Below, piece after piece: positions 8,503 to 17,992 of a stretch of 64,000 bases of DNA. Within the stretch, counting starts at the first letter, position 1; every line of letters begins with the position of its first letter. The notes below the pieces were generated by a model. It was not told the origin of the DNA and searched no databases. It worked only from the letters and a program-made list of their open reading frames with translations. Source of the stretch: SAR202 cluster bacterium. GTDB lineage: Bacteria > Chloroflexota > Dehalococcoidia > Lucifugimonadales > GCA-2719675. The translations under genes were made by a program, and so were the position numbers. The stretch lies in the NCBI GenBank assembly GCA_009392295.1, contig VFGW01000009.1, positions 1 to 64,000 of the forward strand. The letters run 5' to 3'.

Positions 8503-9447
8503 ATGGCAGATTTAATATCAGTTGGAGAATGCTTAATAGAGTTATCTAGCGAAAAACCTTTAGCAAATTCTGAAATTTTTCAAAAATCTTACGCAGGCGA
8601 CACATTAAATGTAATCTCAATGGCTAGCGCCTTGGGTGTATCCTGTGGTTATATTACACGAGTTGGCAAAGATCCATTCGCGGAATATTTAATATCAAGC
8701 TGGAAAAATCAATTAATTGATACTTCCCAAGTAAAATTAGTTCCTGGATATAACGCAATACATTTCATTTCATTACTTTCAGAAGGTAATAGAGAGTTTG
8801 TTTATTATAGAAAAAATAGCGCTGCTAGTACATTATGCAAAGAAGATATAGACGAACAATTTATTGTTAATAGTAAAATTCTTCACCTTAGCGCCATTTG
8901 TCAAGCTATATCAGAAACTTCAAATGAGTCTATACTATTCGCTGCACAAATTGCGAAAAAAAACCAAGTGAAAATTTCATTCGACACAAACTTACGATTA
9001 AATTTAACAAGTTCAAAAAATGCTCTCAAAAATATCAACAAAATCTTGCCTTATGTAGATATAATTTTCCCTAGTTACCCTGATGAATCATTCAATTTAC
9101 TAAAACTTAAATCAAAAAAAGATGTAGCGCAATACTTCCTTGATCAAGGAGTGAAATTAGTGGTATTAAAATGCGGAAATGAAGGAGCAACAGTTGTATC
9201 TAAAGATTCGACTTTTTCAGTACAATCAATTTCGCCAAACGGAGTATTAGATACTTCAGGAGCTGGGGATGCATTTGTAGGTGGGTTTTTATATGGTCAA
9301 ATAAACAAAATGACCACTATTGAAAGCTCAAAATATGGAATTGCTTGTTCGGGATTAAAAGTTGGAGGTTTTGGTGCACTAAAAAGCCAACCATCAAAAA
9401 ATGACGTATTAAAACAAATAAATAATATTGAAATTGTGCACCAATAA
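8503..9447 (+). CDS. kdgK: PfkB-family sugar kinase, 2-keto-3-deoxygluconate kinase-like
   Basis: A 314-residue ribokinase-fold (PfkB) kinase. The N-terminal GECLIEL and AGDTLNV motifs bind the sugar, and the C-terminal DTSGAGDAFVGG holds the catalytic base Asp256 and the anion hole. The YYRKNSAAS segment matches 2-keto-3-deoxygluconate kinases, which phosphorylate KDG in Entner-Doudoroff-type or uronate breakdown. No KDG aldolase or uronate gene is in the window, so substrate assignment is moderate. The gene is divergent from mtaB. Confidence 0.78.
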   Translation: MADLISVGECLIELSSEKPLANSEIFQKSYAGDTLNVISMASALGVSCGYITRVGKDPFAEYLISSWKNQLIDTSQVKLVPGYNAIHFISLLSEGNREFVYYRKNSAASTLCKEDIDEQFIVNSKILHLSAICQAISETSNESILFAAQIAKKNQVKISFDTNLRLNLTSSKNALKNINKILPYVDIIFPSYPDESFNLLKLKSKKDVAQYFLDQGVKLVVLKCGNEGATVVSKDSTFSVQSISPNGVLDTSGAGDAFVGGFLYGQINKMTTIESSKYGIACSGLKVGGFGALKSQPSKNDVLKQINNIEIVHQ

Positions 9448-9473
9448 TTACCAAACTTTGAATCAATCAAAAG

Positions 9474-9502
9474 TTAATGTAATTATATCTTTATTTTATA
9501 AT
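9474..9502 (+). promoter_or_regulatory. Promoter of fabF
   Basis: TATAAT at 9497-9502 with a weak -35 (TTAATG, 9474-9479) at 17 nt spacing. The predicted start is near 9509, shortly before fabF. Confidence 0.45.
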
Positions 9503-9573
9503 TAAGTTGTTGTAGCCTAATCATACTTCTGATGATTAACTTGAAAAATCAGAATAGAAATGAATTTAATAAT

Positions 9574-10821
9574 ATGAAAAAAAACAAAGTAGTAGTTACA
9601 GGAATAGGAATCGTAAGCCCCGTAGGCTTGGATAGAGAAACTACATGGAACAGTATCGTAAAAGGTCAATCTGGAATCAACACAATCAACTCTTTTGATA
9701 CAGAAGGCCTAGAAACAACAATAGCAGCTCAAGTAAATGATTTCGATCCTACAAATTACATTTCCCTAAAAGAATCAAAAAGAATGGATAGGTTTGTACA
9801 ATTTGCTGTCGCTGCATCGTTGGAAGCAGTTTCTCAAGCTGATTTAAACATAAATTCTTCTAATGAAGAGGATATAGCTGTGGTGATTTCAAGTGGAATT
9901 GGAGGAATTATTACTTTATCAGAACAAATCCAAGTCATGTTGAACAAAGGTGCTAGAAGGGTTTCCCCATTCCTTGTACCAATGATGTTGCCAGATATGG
10001 CATCTGGCCAAGTTTCAATGTTACTAGGTGCTAAAGGGCCAAATTTTGCAACTGTTTCTGCATGTGCAAGTGGAGGAGATGCGATTGGACAATCTGTAAA
10101 AATGATATCTGACGGCACAAGTAAAATAGCTATCACAGGTGGTACTGAAGCAGCAATTTGTCCAATTGGAATCGCAGGCTTCAACTCTTGTAAAGCTCTA
10201 TCAAAATTAAATCAAGATCCACAAAAAGCTTCAAGACCTTTTGATGCACAAAGAGATGGCTTTGTTTTAGGTGAAGGTGCTGCAATATTAGTTTTAGAAA
10301 GTCTTGAAAATGCTCATCTAAGGGGAGCAAAACCTCTAGCTGAAATTATAGGATACGGTGCAACTGGCGATGCCCATCATATCACCCAACCAGCACCCGA
10401 AGGAGAAGGCGGTGCAAGAGCAATGAAAATAGCTATCCAAGATGCTAAAATTTCTGCCAAAGACATTGATTATATTAATGCACATGGCACATCTACACCT
10501 ATGAATGATAAATACGAAACTGCAGCTATGAAAACTGTATTTGAAGAAGAGGCATATAAAATTCCAATTTCTTCAACAAAATCAATGACTGGACATCTTT
10601 TAGGTGCTAGCGGAGCATTAGAAGCAGCTCTTACTTTATTATCAATAATTAACGGAACAGTACCTCCTACTATCAATCTAGAAAACCCAGATCCTGATTG
10701 TGACCTTGATTACACGCCAAATTTATCCAAAAAAGGGAAAATTAAATCTGCTATGAGCAATTCCTTTGGATTTGGTGGACACAATTGTAGTCTTATATTC
10801 AAAGAATTTGACAATAAATAA
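9574..10821 (+). CDS. fabF: 3-oxoacyl-ACP synthase II
   Basis: Condensing enzyme of type II fatty-acid synthesis: it joins malonyl-ACP to acyl-ACP and releases CO2. The thiolase fold has the nucleophile in VSACASGG (Cys164 from this start) and the two histidines in NAHGTSTP and MTGHLLGASG. The C-terminal FGFGGHN motif is typical. From the ATG at 9574 the protein is 415 aa and begins with KKNKVVVTGIG like other FabF proteins; an in-frame ATG at 9532 would add 14 residues. Neither start has a strong ribosome site. No acpP or other fab gene is adjacent. recJ follows by 17 bp and is probably co-transcribed. Confidence 0.94.
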   Translation: MKKNKVVVTGIGIVSPVGLDRETTWNSIVKGQSGINTINSFDTEGLETTIAAQVNDFDPTNYISLKESKRMDRFVQFAVAASLEAVSQADLNINSSNEEDIAVVISSGIGGIITLSEQIQVMLNKGARRVSPFLVPMMLPDMASGQVSMLLGAKGPNFATVSACASGGDAIGQSVKMISDGTSKIAITGGTEAAICPIGIAGFNSCKALSKLNQDPQKASRPFDAQRDGFVLGEGAAILVLESLENAHLRGAKPLAEIIGYGATGDAHHITQPAPEGEGGARAMKIAIQDAKISAKDIDYINAHGTSTPMNDKYETAAMKTVFEEEAYKIPISSTKSMTGHLLGASGALEAALTLLSIINGTVPPTINLENPDPDCDLDYTPNLSKKGKIKSAMSNSFGFGGHNCSLIFKEFDNK

Positions 10822-10838
10822 ATTATCTGAGAAATTTC

Positions 10839-12491
10839 ATGCGTCCAAAATGGGAAATTCAAGAAACAATTCATCCTGATATTTCAATTGACGTAGCTAT
10901 AAAAAATATAAAAAATAGATTACTTCAAAATCGTAAAATACTCTCAATTGATCAATTAAATTCTTCGTTTGACCACAATTTATCTGATCCTTTTTTACTA
11001 CCTGATATGAAAAAGGCAGTAAACAGAATATCTGAAGCTAGGAATAATCAAGAAACCATAGGGATTTTAGGCGATTTTGATATGGATGGTTTATCAGGTA
11101 CGGCATTATTATATCGTACACTCCAACAACTTGATATTAAAGTGATCCCATATATACCTGACAGAATCAGCGAAGGGCATGGCTTAAGTAAACAAAGTGT
11201 AGATATCTTTAAGTCTCAAAACACTTCATTAATTATCACGGTTGACTGTGGAAGTGATGCAATTAAAGAAGTGGAATATGCATATTCACTTGGAATAGAA
11301 ACTATTATTACAGACCACCATACTGTTACTGGAGAATTACCTAAAGCTATTGCTATAGTTAATCCATTAAAAAACAAATCTCTAAACCAATTTAATAAAT
11401 TAACTGGTGCTGGTTTAGCATATAAACTTTCACAAGCATTGTTCATTTTTTTAGGCTTAGAATACCCTAACAATTTAATTCAACTGGCAGCACTTGGAAC
11501 AATTGGTGATGTTGCACCGTTAATAGAAGAAAATAGATACATTGTTAAAAAAGGTATCGAAGAAATAAAAAACAACCCAAATCCTGGAATTCAAGCTATT
11601 ATTGAATTAAACAGATTCACTCAAGAAATTAATTCAGAGTTAATTTCATTCCAAATCATTCCAAAACTCAATGCTGCAGGACGATTAGAAAATCCTCACC
11701 TAGCTCTAGAAATTTTACTTACAAATGATTACACAAAAGCTAAAACAATTTCTAGGCAACTAGACTTTATTAACGACAAAAGAAAATTCCTGACAGATCA
11801 AGTAATGGAAGAAGCACTTAATCAAATTGACCCTGAATCAAAAATTATTTTCCTAGAAAATAAGAACTGGCCAATTGGAATAATTGGATTAGTAGCCAAC
11901 AAAATACAAGAACAATTCAATAAACCTGCATTCATAATTAGTACAGGTAATGAAACTAGTAGAGGTAGTGCGAGATGCCCTGAAACATTTAATTTAGTTA
12001 AATCGTTAGAAAAATGTTCAAATTTTCTTGAAAATTTTGGAGGACATCCTCAAGCTGCTGGTTTTTCAATCAAAAATAATTCAATTAATGAATTCAAAAA
12101 ATCGATAGAAAAAATTGGAGATCAACAAAAGGATCTCATCGAAATTACACCCAAAAAATCAATTGATTGTAATATACCAATAAAATTTCTAAAAAAGGAA
12201 ATTTTTGACTTCATTAAGTTACTAGAACCTTTCGGGAAAGCAAATCCTGAGCCAACATTCATGACAAGTAAAGTATATGTGACAGATATGGAGAAAATTG
12301 GCTCAAACAAAAACCATCTGAGATTGAAACTAAAACATGAAAATTGGAATGGAAGAGCAATCGGATTTAATCTATCACATATCAATGTAGAACCTGGTGA
12401 TTTTATTGAAATTATTTACCACGCAAAAAGCAAAAACTGGTCTGGTAAACAATTCGTTGAGTTGCAACTAATTGACTTGAAAAAACTATAA
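10839..12491 (+). CDS. recJ: Single-stranded-DNA-specific exonuclease RecJ
   Basis: DHH/DHHA1 phosphoesterase that degrades single-stranded DNA 5' to 3' in recombination and mismatch repair. The metal-binding motifs are visible: GDFDMDG with Asp79/81/83 (Phe in place of the usual Tyr), VDCGSD with Asp136, and ITDHHT with DHH at 159-161. The DHHA1 part carries NAAGRL and, near the C-terminus, FGGHPQAAGFS. An OB-like domain ends the 550-residue protein, which is a normal length. It follows fabF by 17 bp and ends 7 bp from convergent lgt. Confidence 0.93.
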   Translation: MRPKWEIQETIHPDISIDVAIKNIKNRLLQNRKILSIDQLNSSFDHNLSDPFLLPDMKKAVNRISEARNNQETIGILGDFDMDGLSGTALLYRTLQQLDIKVIPYIPDRISEGHGLSKQSVDIFKSQNTSLIITVDCGSDAIKEVEYAYSLGIETIITDHHTVTGELPKAIAIVNPLKNKSLNQFNKLTGAGLAYKLSQALFIFLGLEYPNNLIQLAALGTIGDVAPLIEENRYIVKKGIEEIKNNPNPGIQAIIELNRFTQEINSELISFQIIPKLNAAGRLENPHLALEILLTNDYTKAKTISRQLDFINDKRKFLTDQVMEEALNQIDPESKIIFLENKNWPIGIIGLVANKIQEQFNKPAFIISTGNETSRGSARCPETFNLVKSLEKCSNFLENFGGHPQAAGFSIKNNSINEFKKSIEKIGDQQKDLIEITPKKSIDCNIPIKFLKKEIFDFIKLLEPFGKANPEPTFMTSKVYVTDMEKIGSNKNHLRLKLKHENWNGRAIGFNLSHINVEPGDFIEIIYHAKSKNWSGKQFVELQLIDLKKL

Positions 12492-12498
12492 ATAAAAT

Positions 12499-13398
12499 CT
12501 AATTTCTACGTCTCTGTGCTCTTGTTGTAGTTTGATATTGAGGAATAGAAAGACCCTTAACTGGAATTAAACTTGGACGAATAATTTTTGCTTTCAAAAT
12601 TAATATAGGCAAACAAATTAATAATACCAATAATGCTATAAAATGAGCTTCTTGGAGTCCCCACATCCAAATCCTGTCTTCTCTGAACAAAGAAACAACA
12701 AACCTTCCAACTGAATATAAAGATAAATACAAGGCAAACAACATTCCGTCTGGTTTAATTCGATTCCTTAAGTTCCAAACAATAAAAAGGGCAAATAAAT
12801 TCCAAAAAATTTGATAAGCTATAACTGGATGAGCAGAATATGCCTCTCCACCGGGAATAGAATAGCCGTTATTACAAAAAATTCTTGCTAAAGAGTCTGG
12901 ATGTGTCCACACAAAACCAAATATACTATCAATAGATTTAGCACAATGTTCACCATTAACTATATCACCCAATCTTCCAATCGACTGTACAAAAAGCATC
13001 ACTGGAGCTGCTAAATCGGCTATAGCTCCAACAGGATATTTGTTCCAAGCGGCATATGTAGCTCCACCTATAAATCCACCCAAAATTCCACCCCACATAC
13101 CAATGCCACCTTGCCAAATAGCAAATGACAATAATGGTTTTTGTGAATAAATTGAACCCCAATGATCAATAACATGCACTACCCTAGCCCCAATAATTCC
13201 ACCAATAATACACCAAATTGCAATAGAATAAACTATATCTGCATTAATATCTGTTCTTCCAGATATATTAGCCCACCTTCCTACTAATAAAACTGCAATC
13301 AAAACAGCTACAAAACTAAAAAACCCGTGCCAACTAAAAATAATACTAGCTCCGAATAAACCTGCAATAATATTAGGACCTATATCAATTTCAACCAT
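12499..13398 (-). CDS. lgt: Prolipoprotein diacylglyceryl transferase
   Basis: Inner-membrane enzyme that attaches diacylglycerol to the lipobox Cys of prolipoproteins, the first step before signal peptidase II (lspA, at 19263). It has about seven membrane segments, an early HGFFSF segment with the conserved His, and the Lgt signature as GRLGDIVNGEH (usually GRxGNFxNxE, so the Asn is Asp here). The Tyr/Arg-rich C-terminal YSVGRFVVSLFRED is also typical. An AGGT ribosome site precedes the ATG. Substrates encoded in this window include the lipoproteins at 1-325 and 52989. Confidence 0.92.
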   Translation of the reverse strand: MVEIDIGPNIIAGLFGASIIFSWHGFFSFVAVLIAVLLVGRWANISGRTDINADIVYSIAIWCIIGGIIGARVVHVIDHWGSIYSQKPLLSFAIWQGGIGMWGGILGGFIGGATYAAWNKYPVGAIADLAAPVMLFVQSIGRLGDIVNGEHCAKSIDSIFGFVWTHPDSLARIFCNNGYSIPGGEAYSAHPVIAYQIFWNLFALFIVWNLRNRIKPDGMLFALYLSLYSVGRFVVSLFREDRIWMWGLQEAHFIALLVLLICLPILILKAKIIRPSLIPVKGLSIPQYQTTTRAQRRRN

Positions 13399-13598
13399 TT
13401 TTTACCTCATATTTTTAACAATGTAATTGAAGTTTTGCTTGTTTGTAATAATACCAAAAATATTGTGTTTTAAAAAACAATAATTTACAACAACGTACAA
13501 ATACACTAATTAGTTAATAAAAAAATTATCTAATTCACACGTGCGTCAACAATACTATATAAGTTACAATGAATCTATATTTTTTAAAAGGCTAATGA

Positions 13599-14486
13599 TT
13601 GAACAACGATATAAAAAAATTTATTAATTTCATGAATATTGAACGTGCAGTTGCAAAAAACACTATTGTTGCTTATAAAAGCGACTTGGTTCAATTCAGT
13701 AAATTTTTAATCAAAAAAAGAATTACAGCCTGGAAAAATGTTTCAGTGGATGATATAAAAAAATTCACTTTAGAAATGACACAAATTTCATACTCTAAAA
13801 GTACTAAAGCAAGAAAAATTGCAGCCATAAAATCATTTTTTGATTTTCTAGTACAAGAAGGTGAAATAATTGAAGACCCAAGCTCAAAAATCAAACTTCC
13901 TAAATCAGGTGTAAAACTACCCAACACTCTTAATCCGGAAGAGATTGATTCTCTAATTAATGCTGCTGAATCATCAACAATTATTGGAATTCGTGACTCA
14001 GCGATGATTGAATTAATGTACGCAACTGGAATCCGAATAAGTGAATTGATTTCATTAAATACTGAAGATATCAAAATTGAAAATGGCTATATAAGATGTT
14101 TTGGTAAAGGAGGAAAAGAAAGAATCATACCTATTCATGAAAAAGCTAAAAACAAACTTTATAGATATTTAATTTATTCCAGAACTGAACTGCTAAAAGG
14201 TCAATTAAGTAATGCACTTTTTCTTAATTACAAAGGGGAAAGAATTTCTAGACAAACATTTTGGGTTCTATTAAAAAAACTGGTGCTAAAAACGCAAATT
14301 ACAAAAACAATCACACCTCATACTATAAGGCATAGTTTTGCAACTCACCTTTTAGAAGGAGGAGCACCTTTAAGGCATGTTCAAGATTTACTAGGCCATT
14401 CTAATATCAGTACTACTCAAATATATACCCACCTTTCTAACGAATATACAAAAAATGAATACATAGATGCTCATCCAAGATCATAA
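13599..14486 (+). CDS. Tyrosine recombinase, XerC/XerD type
   Basis: Site-specific recombinase of 295 aa. An N-terminal SAM-like core-binding domain (about 1-100) precedes the catalytic domain with all key residues: Arg146 (ATGIRISEL), Lys170, HTIRH with His241/Arg244, His267 (LLGHSNI) and nucleophile Tyr276 (IYTHLS). Length and motifs fit XerC/XerD, which resolve chromosome dimers at dif, rather than a phage or integron integrase. Only one copy is seen, so C or D cannot be chosen. The start is TTG with AAAAGG about 8 nt upstream. No attachment site is visible beside it, and it is divergent from lgt. Confidence 0.9.
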   Translation: MNNDIKKFINFMNIERAVAKNTIVAYKSDLVQFSKFLIKKRITAWKNVSVDDIKKFTLEMTQISYSKSTKARKIAAIKSFFDFLVQEGEIIEDPSSKIKLPKSGVKLPNTLNPEEIDSLINAAESSTIIGIRDSAMIELMYATGIRISELISLNTEDIKIENGYIRCFGKGGKERIIPIHEKAKNKLYRYLIYSRTELLKGQLSNALFLNYKGERISRQTFWVLLKKLVLKTQITKTITPHTIRHSFATHLLEGGAPLRHVQDLLGHSNISTTQIYTHLSNEYTKNEYIDAHPRS

Positions 14487-14502
14487 AAAGATTTATATTA
14501 AT

Positions 14503-14530
14503 TTGAAAAAAATATATAATTCGTTACAAT
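14503..14530 (+). promoter_or_regulatory. Promoter before the small membrane protein and uvrC
   Basis: TTGAAA (14503-14508), 16-nt spacer and TACAAT (14525-14530). The predicted start near 14537 leaves a very short leader before the ATG at 14548, so the exact start site is uncertain. Confidence 0.45.
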
Positions 14531-14547
14531 TATTATAGGAGTGTAAC

Positions 14548-14859
14548 ATGCCAAGTAAATCAAAAAAAATTGCAGCCCGACAGGCAAATCTTCGCAATAA
14601 GCGAAAAAAAGAAAATAAAACACACAATCTTACAGCCACACAAATAAATAGTACATTTACTGAAAATAATCAAGTTACAATTGAACCTTCAAATGAAATT
14701 GAAAGCCATGTGCCAAAAAATACTATTAAAACTGACCAACAAAATCTCGCTAATAATAATACAGTCACAAGTTCTATTAATTTAAAATCTGAATTGATCA
14801 GAATCGGAATATCAGCATCAATAATCTTTTTAATACTAATTGGATATTCTCTCATTTAA
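14548..14859 (+). CDS. Small basic protein with C-terminal membrane anchor
   Basis: I do not recognise this 103-residue protein. The first 27 residues are strongly basic (MPSKSKKIAARQANLRNKRK), the middle is Asn/Thr/Ser-rich and probably disordered, and the last 20 residues form one hydrophobic helix (ISASIIFLILIGYSLI) ending at the C-terminus. That is a tail-anchored layout with a positively charged cytoplasmic head that could touch nucleic acid, ribosome or lipid. A good GGAG ribosome site precedes the ATG. It lies directly upstream of uvrC and may be co-transcribed with it. Confidence 0.65.
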   Translation: MPSKSKKIAARQANLRNKRKKENKTHNLTATQINSTFTENNQVTIEPSNEIESHVPKNTIKTDQQNLANNNTVTSSINLKSELIRIGISASIIFLILIGYSLI

Positions 14860-14899
14860 TAATAATTTTTCTTCCAAAAAATAATATGGTGAAGTTGAA

Positions 14900-16759
14900 A
14901 TTGTAGTCACAAAAAATATTAAATTATCTGAGAAGATAAAATCTACTCCAGAAAAACCTGGCGTATATCTTATGAAAGATATTTCTTCTTCTGTACTATA
15001 CGTAGGAAAAGCGCTAAACTTACGTAATAGAATCAAGTCGTATTTTTCTACACATAAATCTTTGCCTCAAAAAACCCAACATCTTGTGAAAAATATTCAT
15101 GATTTCGATTTGATTTTTACAGCTACAGAGCAAGAAGCGTTAATCCTAGAAAATAACATGATCAAATGGCATCAGCCGAAATTCAATGCTAGACTGAAAG
15201 ATGACAAAAGCTACCCTTTCATTAAAATCAACTTATCTGAAGAATTCCCTCAAATATATTTCACTAGAAAAATCCAAAATGACGGCGCAAGATATTTTGG
15301 CCCATTCGCTAGTGCAAAAAGTGTAAGAAATACTTTAACTCTATTAAAAAAACTTTTCCCATATAGATCATGTACCAAAGAAATTACCGGACAAGACACA
15401 AAAGCATGCCTTGATTTCCACATACAACAATGTATGGCTCCTTGTATAGGTAATATAGATAAAAGTGGTTACTTACAAATAATTGATGAAGTAATTTTAT
15501 TCCTAGAAGGCAATACTTCAAAAGTAACTAATTCACTAACAAAAAAAATGCAAACTGCATCAAAAAATTTAGAATTTGAAAAAGCAGCCATATTTAGAAA
15601 CCAATTGGAATCTATAGAATTAATTAAAGAAAAACAAAAAGTTGTTCAAAATGAATCTTCCAACTTTGACTCTATTGCAATCACATCAATTGGACGAAAT
15701 TCATGGATAGAAATATTTTTCATTCGCCAAGGAAAACTTATAGGACAAGATAATTTCACAATGAACAATGGATTTAACTCTGAACCCAATAAGATTTTGA
15801 AAGCCTTCATAATGCAATTCTATGAAATCAATCCATACATTCCACCTGAAATATTTATTCAAACAGAAATCGAAGATATGATTTCGATCGAAAACTGGCT
15901 AAGTATAAAAAAAGAATCAAAAGTTTCAATTAAAATACCTTTAAAAGGGAACAAACAAAAAATACTATACATGGCTTTAGAAAATTCAAAACAACGAGCA
16001 GCTATTGAAAAATCTAGCACAACATTTGAATCAAAAGATACAAAAAAAATCTTAAAAGATTTACAAGAAATCCTAAATTTGCCAAATTATCCAGAAAGAA
16101 TCGAATGTTATGACATCTCAAATATCAGTGGTACTAACTCTGTAGCCAGTATGGCTGTTTTTCAAAATGGTAAACCAGCACCTAATTATTATAAAAAATT
16201 CAAAATCAAGTCAGTTAAGACAATCAATGATTACGCTATGATCAAAGAAGTTCTAAGAAGACGATTCAAATCAATACCTGGAAAAAAAGTTATACCCGTC
16301 GAAAAAAATCAAAAAAACTTACAAACACCTGATTTAGTTCTGATTGATGGTGGTAAAGGACATTTATCTTCGGCTGTTCAGGTTTTTTTAGAACTAGGTA
16401 TAAATAATATCCCACTTGCTAGTATTGCTAAACAAAAAGAAGAAATCTTTGTGCCAAATTTTTCTGAACCTGTAGAATTTTCATCAAATTTTGACTCATT
16501 AAATATTCTACAAAAAATTAGAGATGAAGCACATAGATTCGCGATCAATTATCATAAAAATTTAAGGTCTAAAACCGCTTTATTTTCCGCAATTGATACA
16601 ATCCCTGGAATTGGACCAAAAAAACGCAAAGTAATTCTCAATAAATTTGGATCAATAAAAAATATCAAAAAATTATCAATTGAAGAAATAACCGAAACCC
16701 CAGGAATTTCAAGAAAATTAGCTGAGCAATTAAGCTCGATTTCAAAAAATATGCAATAA
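14900..16759 (+). CDS. uvrC: Excinuclease ABC subunit C, probable ATT start
   Basis: Dual-incision nuclease of nucleotide excision repair; its partner uvrB is at 40932. It contains an N-terminal GIY-YIG nuclease (3' cut), a UVR helical pair near 215 that binds UvrB, an RNase-H-like nuclease with CYDISNISG and LVLIDGGKGH (5' cut), and C-terminal tandem HhH motifs. The first ATG in frame (14972) would begin after the conserved PGVYLM, deleting half of GIY-YIG. The frame is open back to a stop at 14882 and contains no ATG, GTG or TTG. I therefore place the start at ATT 14900, 7 nt after GGTGA, giving 619 aa. A sequencing frameshift is the alternative. Confidence 0.88.
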   Translation: MVVTKNIKLSEKIKSTPEKPGVYLMKDISSSVLYVGKALNLRNRIKSYFSTHKSLPQKTQHLVKNIHDFDLIFTATEQEALILENNMIKWHQPKFNARLKDDKSYPFIKINLSEEFPQIYFTRKIQNDGARYFGPFASAKSVRNTLTLLKKLFPYRSCTKEITGQDTKACLDFHIQQCMAPCIGNIDKSGYLQIIDEVILFLEGNTSKVTNSLTKKMQTASKNLEFEKAAIFRNQLESIELIKEKQKVVQNESSNFDSIAITSIGRNSWIEIFFIRQGKLIGQDNFTMNNGFNSEPNKILKAFIMQFYEINPYIPPEIFIQTEIEDMISIENWLSIKKESKVSIKIPLKGNKQKILYMALENSKQRAAIEKSSTTFESKDTKKILKDLQEILNLPNYPERIECYDISNISGTNSVASMAVFQNGKPAPNYYKKFKIKSVKTINDYAMIKEVLRRRFKSIPGKKVIPVEKNQKNLQTPDLVLIDGGKGHLSSAVQVFLELGINNIPLASIAKQKEEIFVPNFSEPVEFSSNFDSLNILQKIRDEAHRFAINYHKNLRSKTALFSAIDTIPGIGPKKRKVILNKFGSIKNIKKLSIEEITETPGISRKLAEQLSSISKNMQ

Positions 16760-16800
16760 TAATTAAAATCTTGATTTGCGATTCAATTTAAAAGGACATC

Positions 16801-17988
16801 ATGACATCTATATCTAATAAAACAGAAAAATTCTTAGAAGAAGGTTCTTGGATTAGAAAAATGTTTGAACAAGGTATTGCCTTGAAAAAAGAATTCGGTG
16901 AAAACAATATTTATGACCTCTCGCTAGGTAATCCAATTCTTTCACCACCAAAAGAATTTTTTCTTAATTTATCTAAAATTGCTAATGAAAAAAATCCATC
17001 AAACCATAGATATATGCCCAATGCAGGCCTAGATGAAACTAAAGCAGCCATAGCTTCCAATTTAAATAAAAGTACTACCACTAACATAAACAAAGAAAAT
17101 ATTGTAATAACTTGTGGTACAGGAGGAGCATTAAACGTTGCTCTAAAAACCTTGATTGACCCTAATGATCAAGTCATAATTTTTTCTCCATATTTCGTAG
17201 AATATAAATACTATATAGATAATCATTCAGGTAAAACAATTATTATTGGCCACGATGAAAATTACCTCCCTAATTTTCAACAATTAGATTCTGCAATCAA
17301 TAAAAAAACAAAAGTTATTCTAATCAACTCACCCAATAATCCAACTGGCGTTTTATACAAAAAAGAAACTCTAACTAAAATTGGAAACTTAATACGCCAG
17401 AAACAAAAACAATTTAATTCGGAAATATTTATTCTAAGTGATGAACCTTACAGAAAAATAGTTTTTGACAATTTAGAAACCCCAAACATATTTGAATTCC
17501 ATGATCAATCTATTATTGCTACATCCCATTCAAAAGACTTAGGAATTCCTGGTGAAAGAATAGGTTTCATTGCAACAAATCCATTATATTCGCAATCAAA
17601 TAAATTGATTAATGGGATGACTTTTTGGAATAGAGCATTAGGTTTCGTAAATGCACCAGCATTAATGCAAAGAGTTATTGCAATGATTCAAGATTCAGCA
17701 GTTGATATAAAAAGTTATGAACAAAAAAGAGATTTTTTATATTCTTCATTGAAAAAAATTGGTTACTCTGTAATCAAACCTGAAGGTGCTTTCTACATGT
17801 TCCCAAAATCTCCAATTCCAGACGATGTGAAATATTCTGAAATGCTACAAAAAAATAAAGTTTTAGTTGTACCAGGAGTGGGCTTTGGTGCACCAGGGCA
17901 CTTCAGAATAGCTTATTGCACAACTGACGAAATAATTGAAAAATCAATCGAGGCTTTCAAAAAAACATTCGATAATATAAAAAGATAG
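16801..17988 (+). CDS. Class I/II PLP aminotransferase
   Basis: A 395-residue fold-type I aminotransferase of the aspartate-aminotransferase branch. It shows NSPNNPTG (177-184), Asp214 and Tyr217 in SDEPYRKI, the Schiff-base Lys245 in SHSKDLGIPGERIG, and a C-terminal FRIAYC carrying the substrate-carboxylate Arg. The substrate is not clear: related proteins act on aspartate, alanine or aromatic amino acids. A strong AAAGGA lies 5 nt before the ATG. It ends 4 bp from convergent thrC and 41 bp after uvrC. Confidence 0.85.
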   Translation: MTSISNKTEKFLEEGSWIRKMFEQGIALKKEFGENNIYDLSLGNPILSPPKEFFLNLSKIANEKNPSNHRYMPNAGLDETKAAIASNLNKSTTTNINKENIVITCGTGGALNVALKTLIDPNDQVIIFSPYFVEYKYYIDNHSGKTIIIGHDENYLPNFQQLDSAINKKTKVILINSPNNPTGVLYKKETLTKIGNLIRQKQKQFNSEIFILSDEPYRKIVFDNLETPNIFEFHDQSIIATSHSKDLGIPGERIGFIATNPLYSQSNKLINGMTFWNRALGFVNAPALMQRVIAMIQDSAVDIKSYEQKRDFLYSSLKKIGYSVIKPEGAFYMFPKSPIPDDVKYSEMLQKNKVLVVPGVGFGAPGHFRIAYCTTDEIIEKSIEAFKKTFDNIKR

Positions 17989-17992
17989 ATAT

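Noticed and set aside
13599-14486. Xer recombinase as an integrase of a mobile element
   Set aside because: Length, motifs and housekeeping neighbours fit XerC/XerD; no att repeats, tRNA junction or cargo genes are nearby.
14886-14906. Six-codon frame (ATG to TAG) just before uvrC as a leader peptide
   Set aside because: Too short to distinguish from chance; its GGTGA bases are better explained as the uvrC ribosome site.
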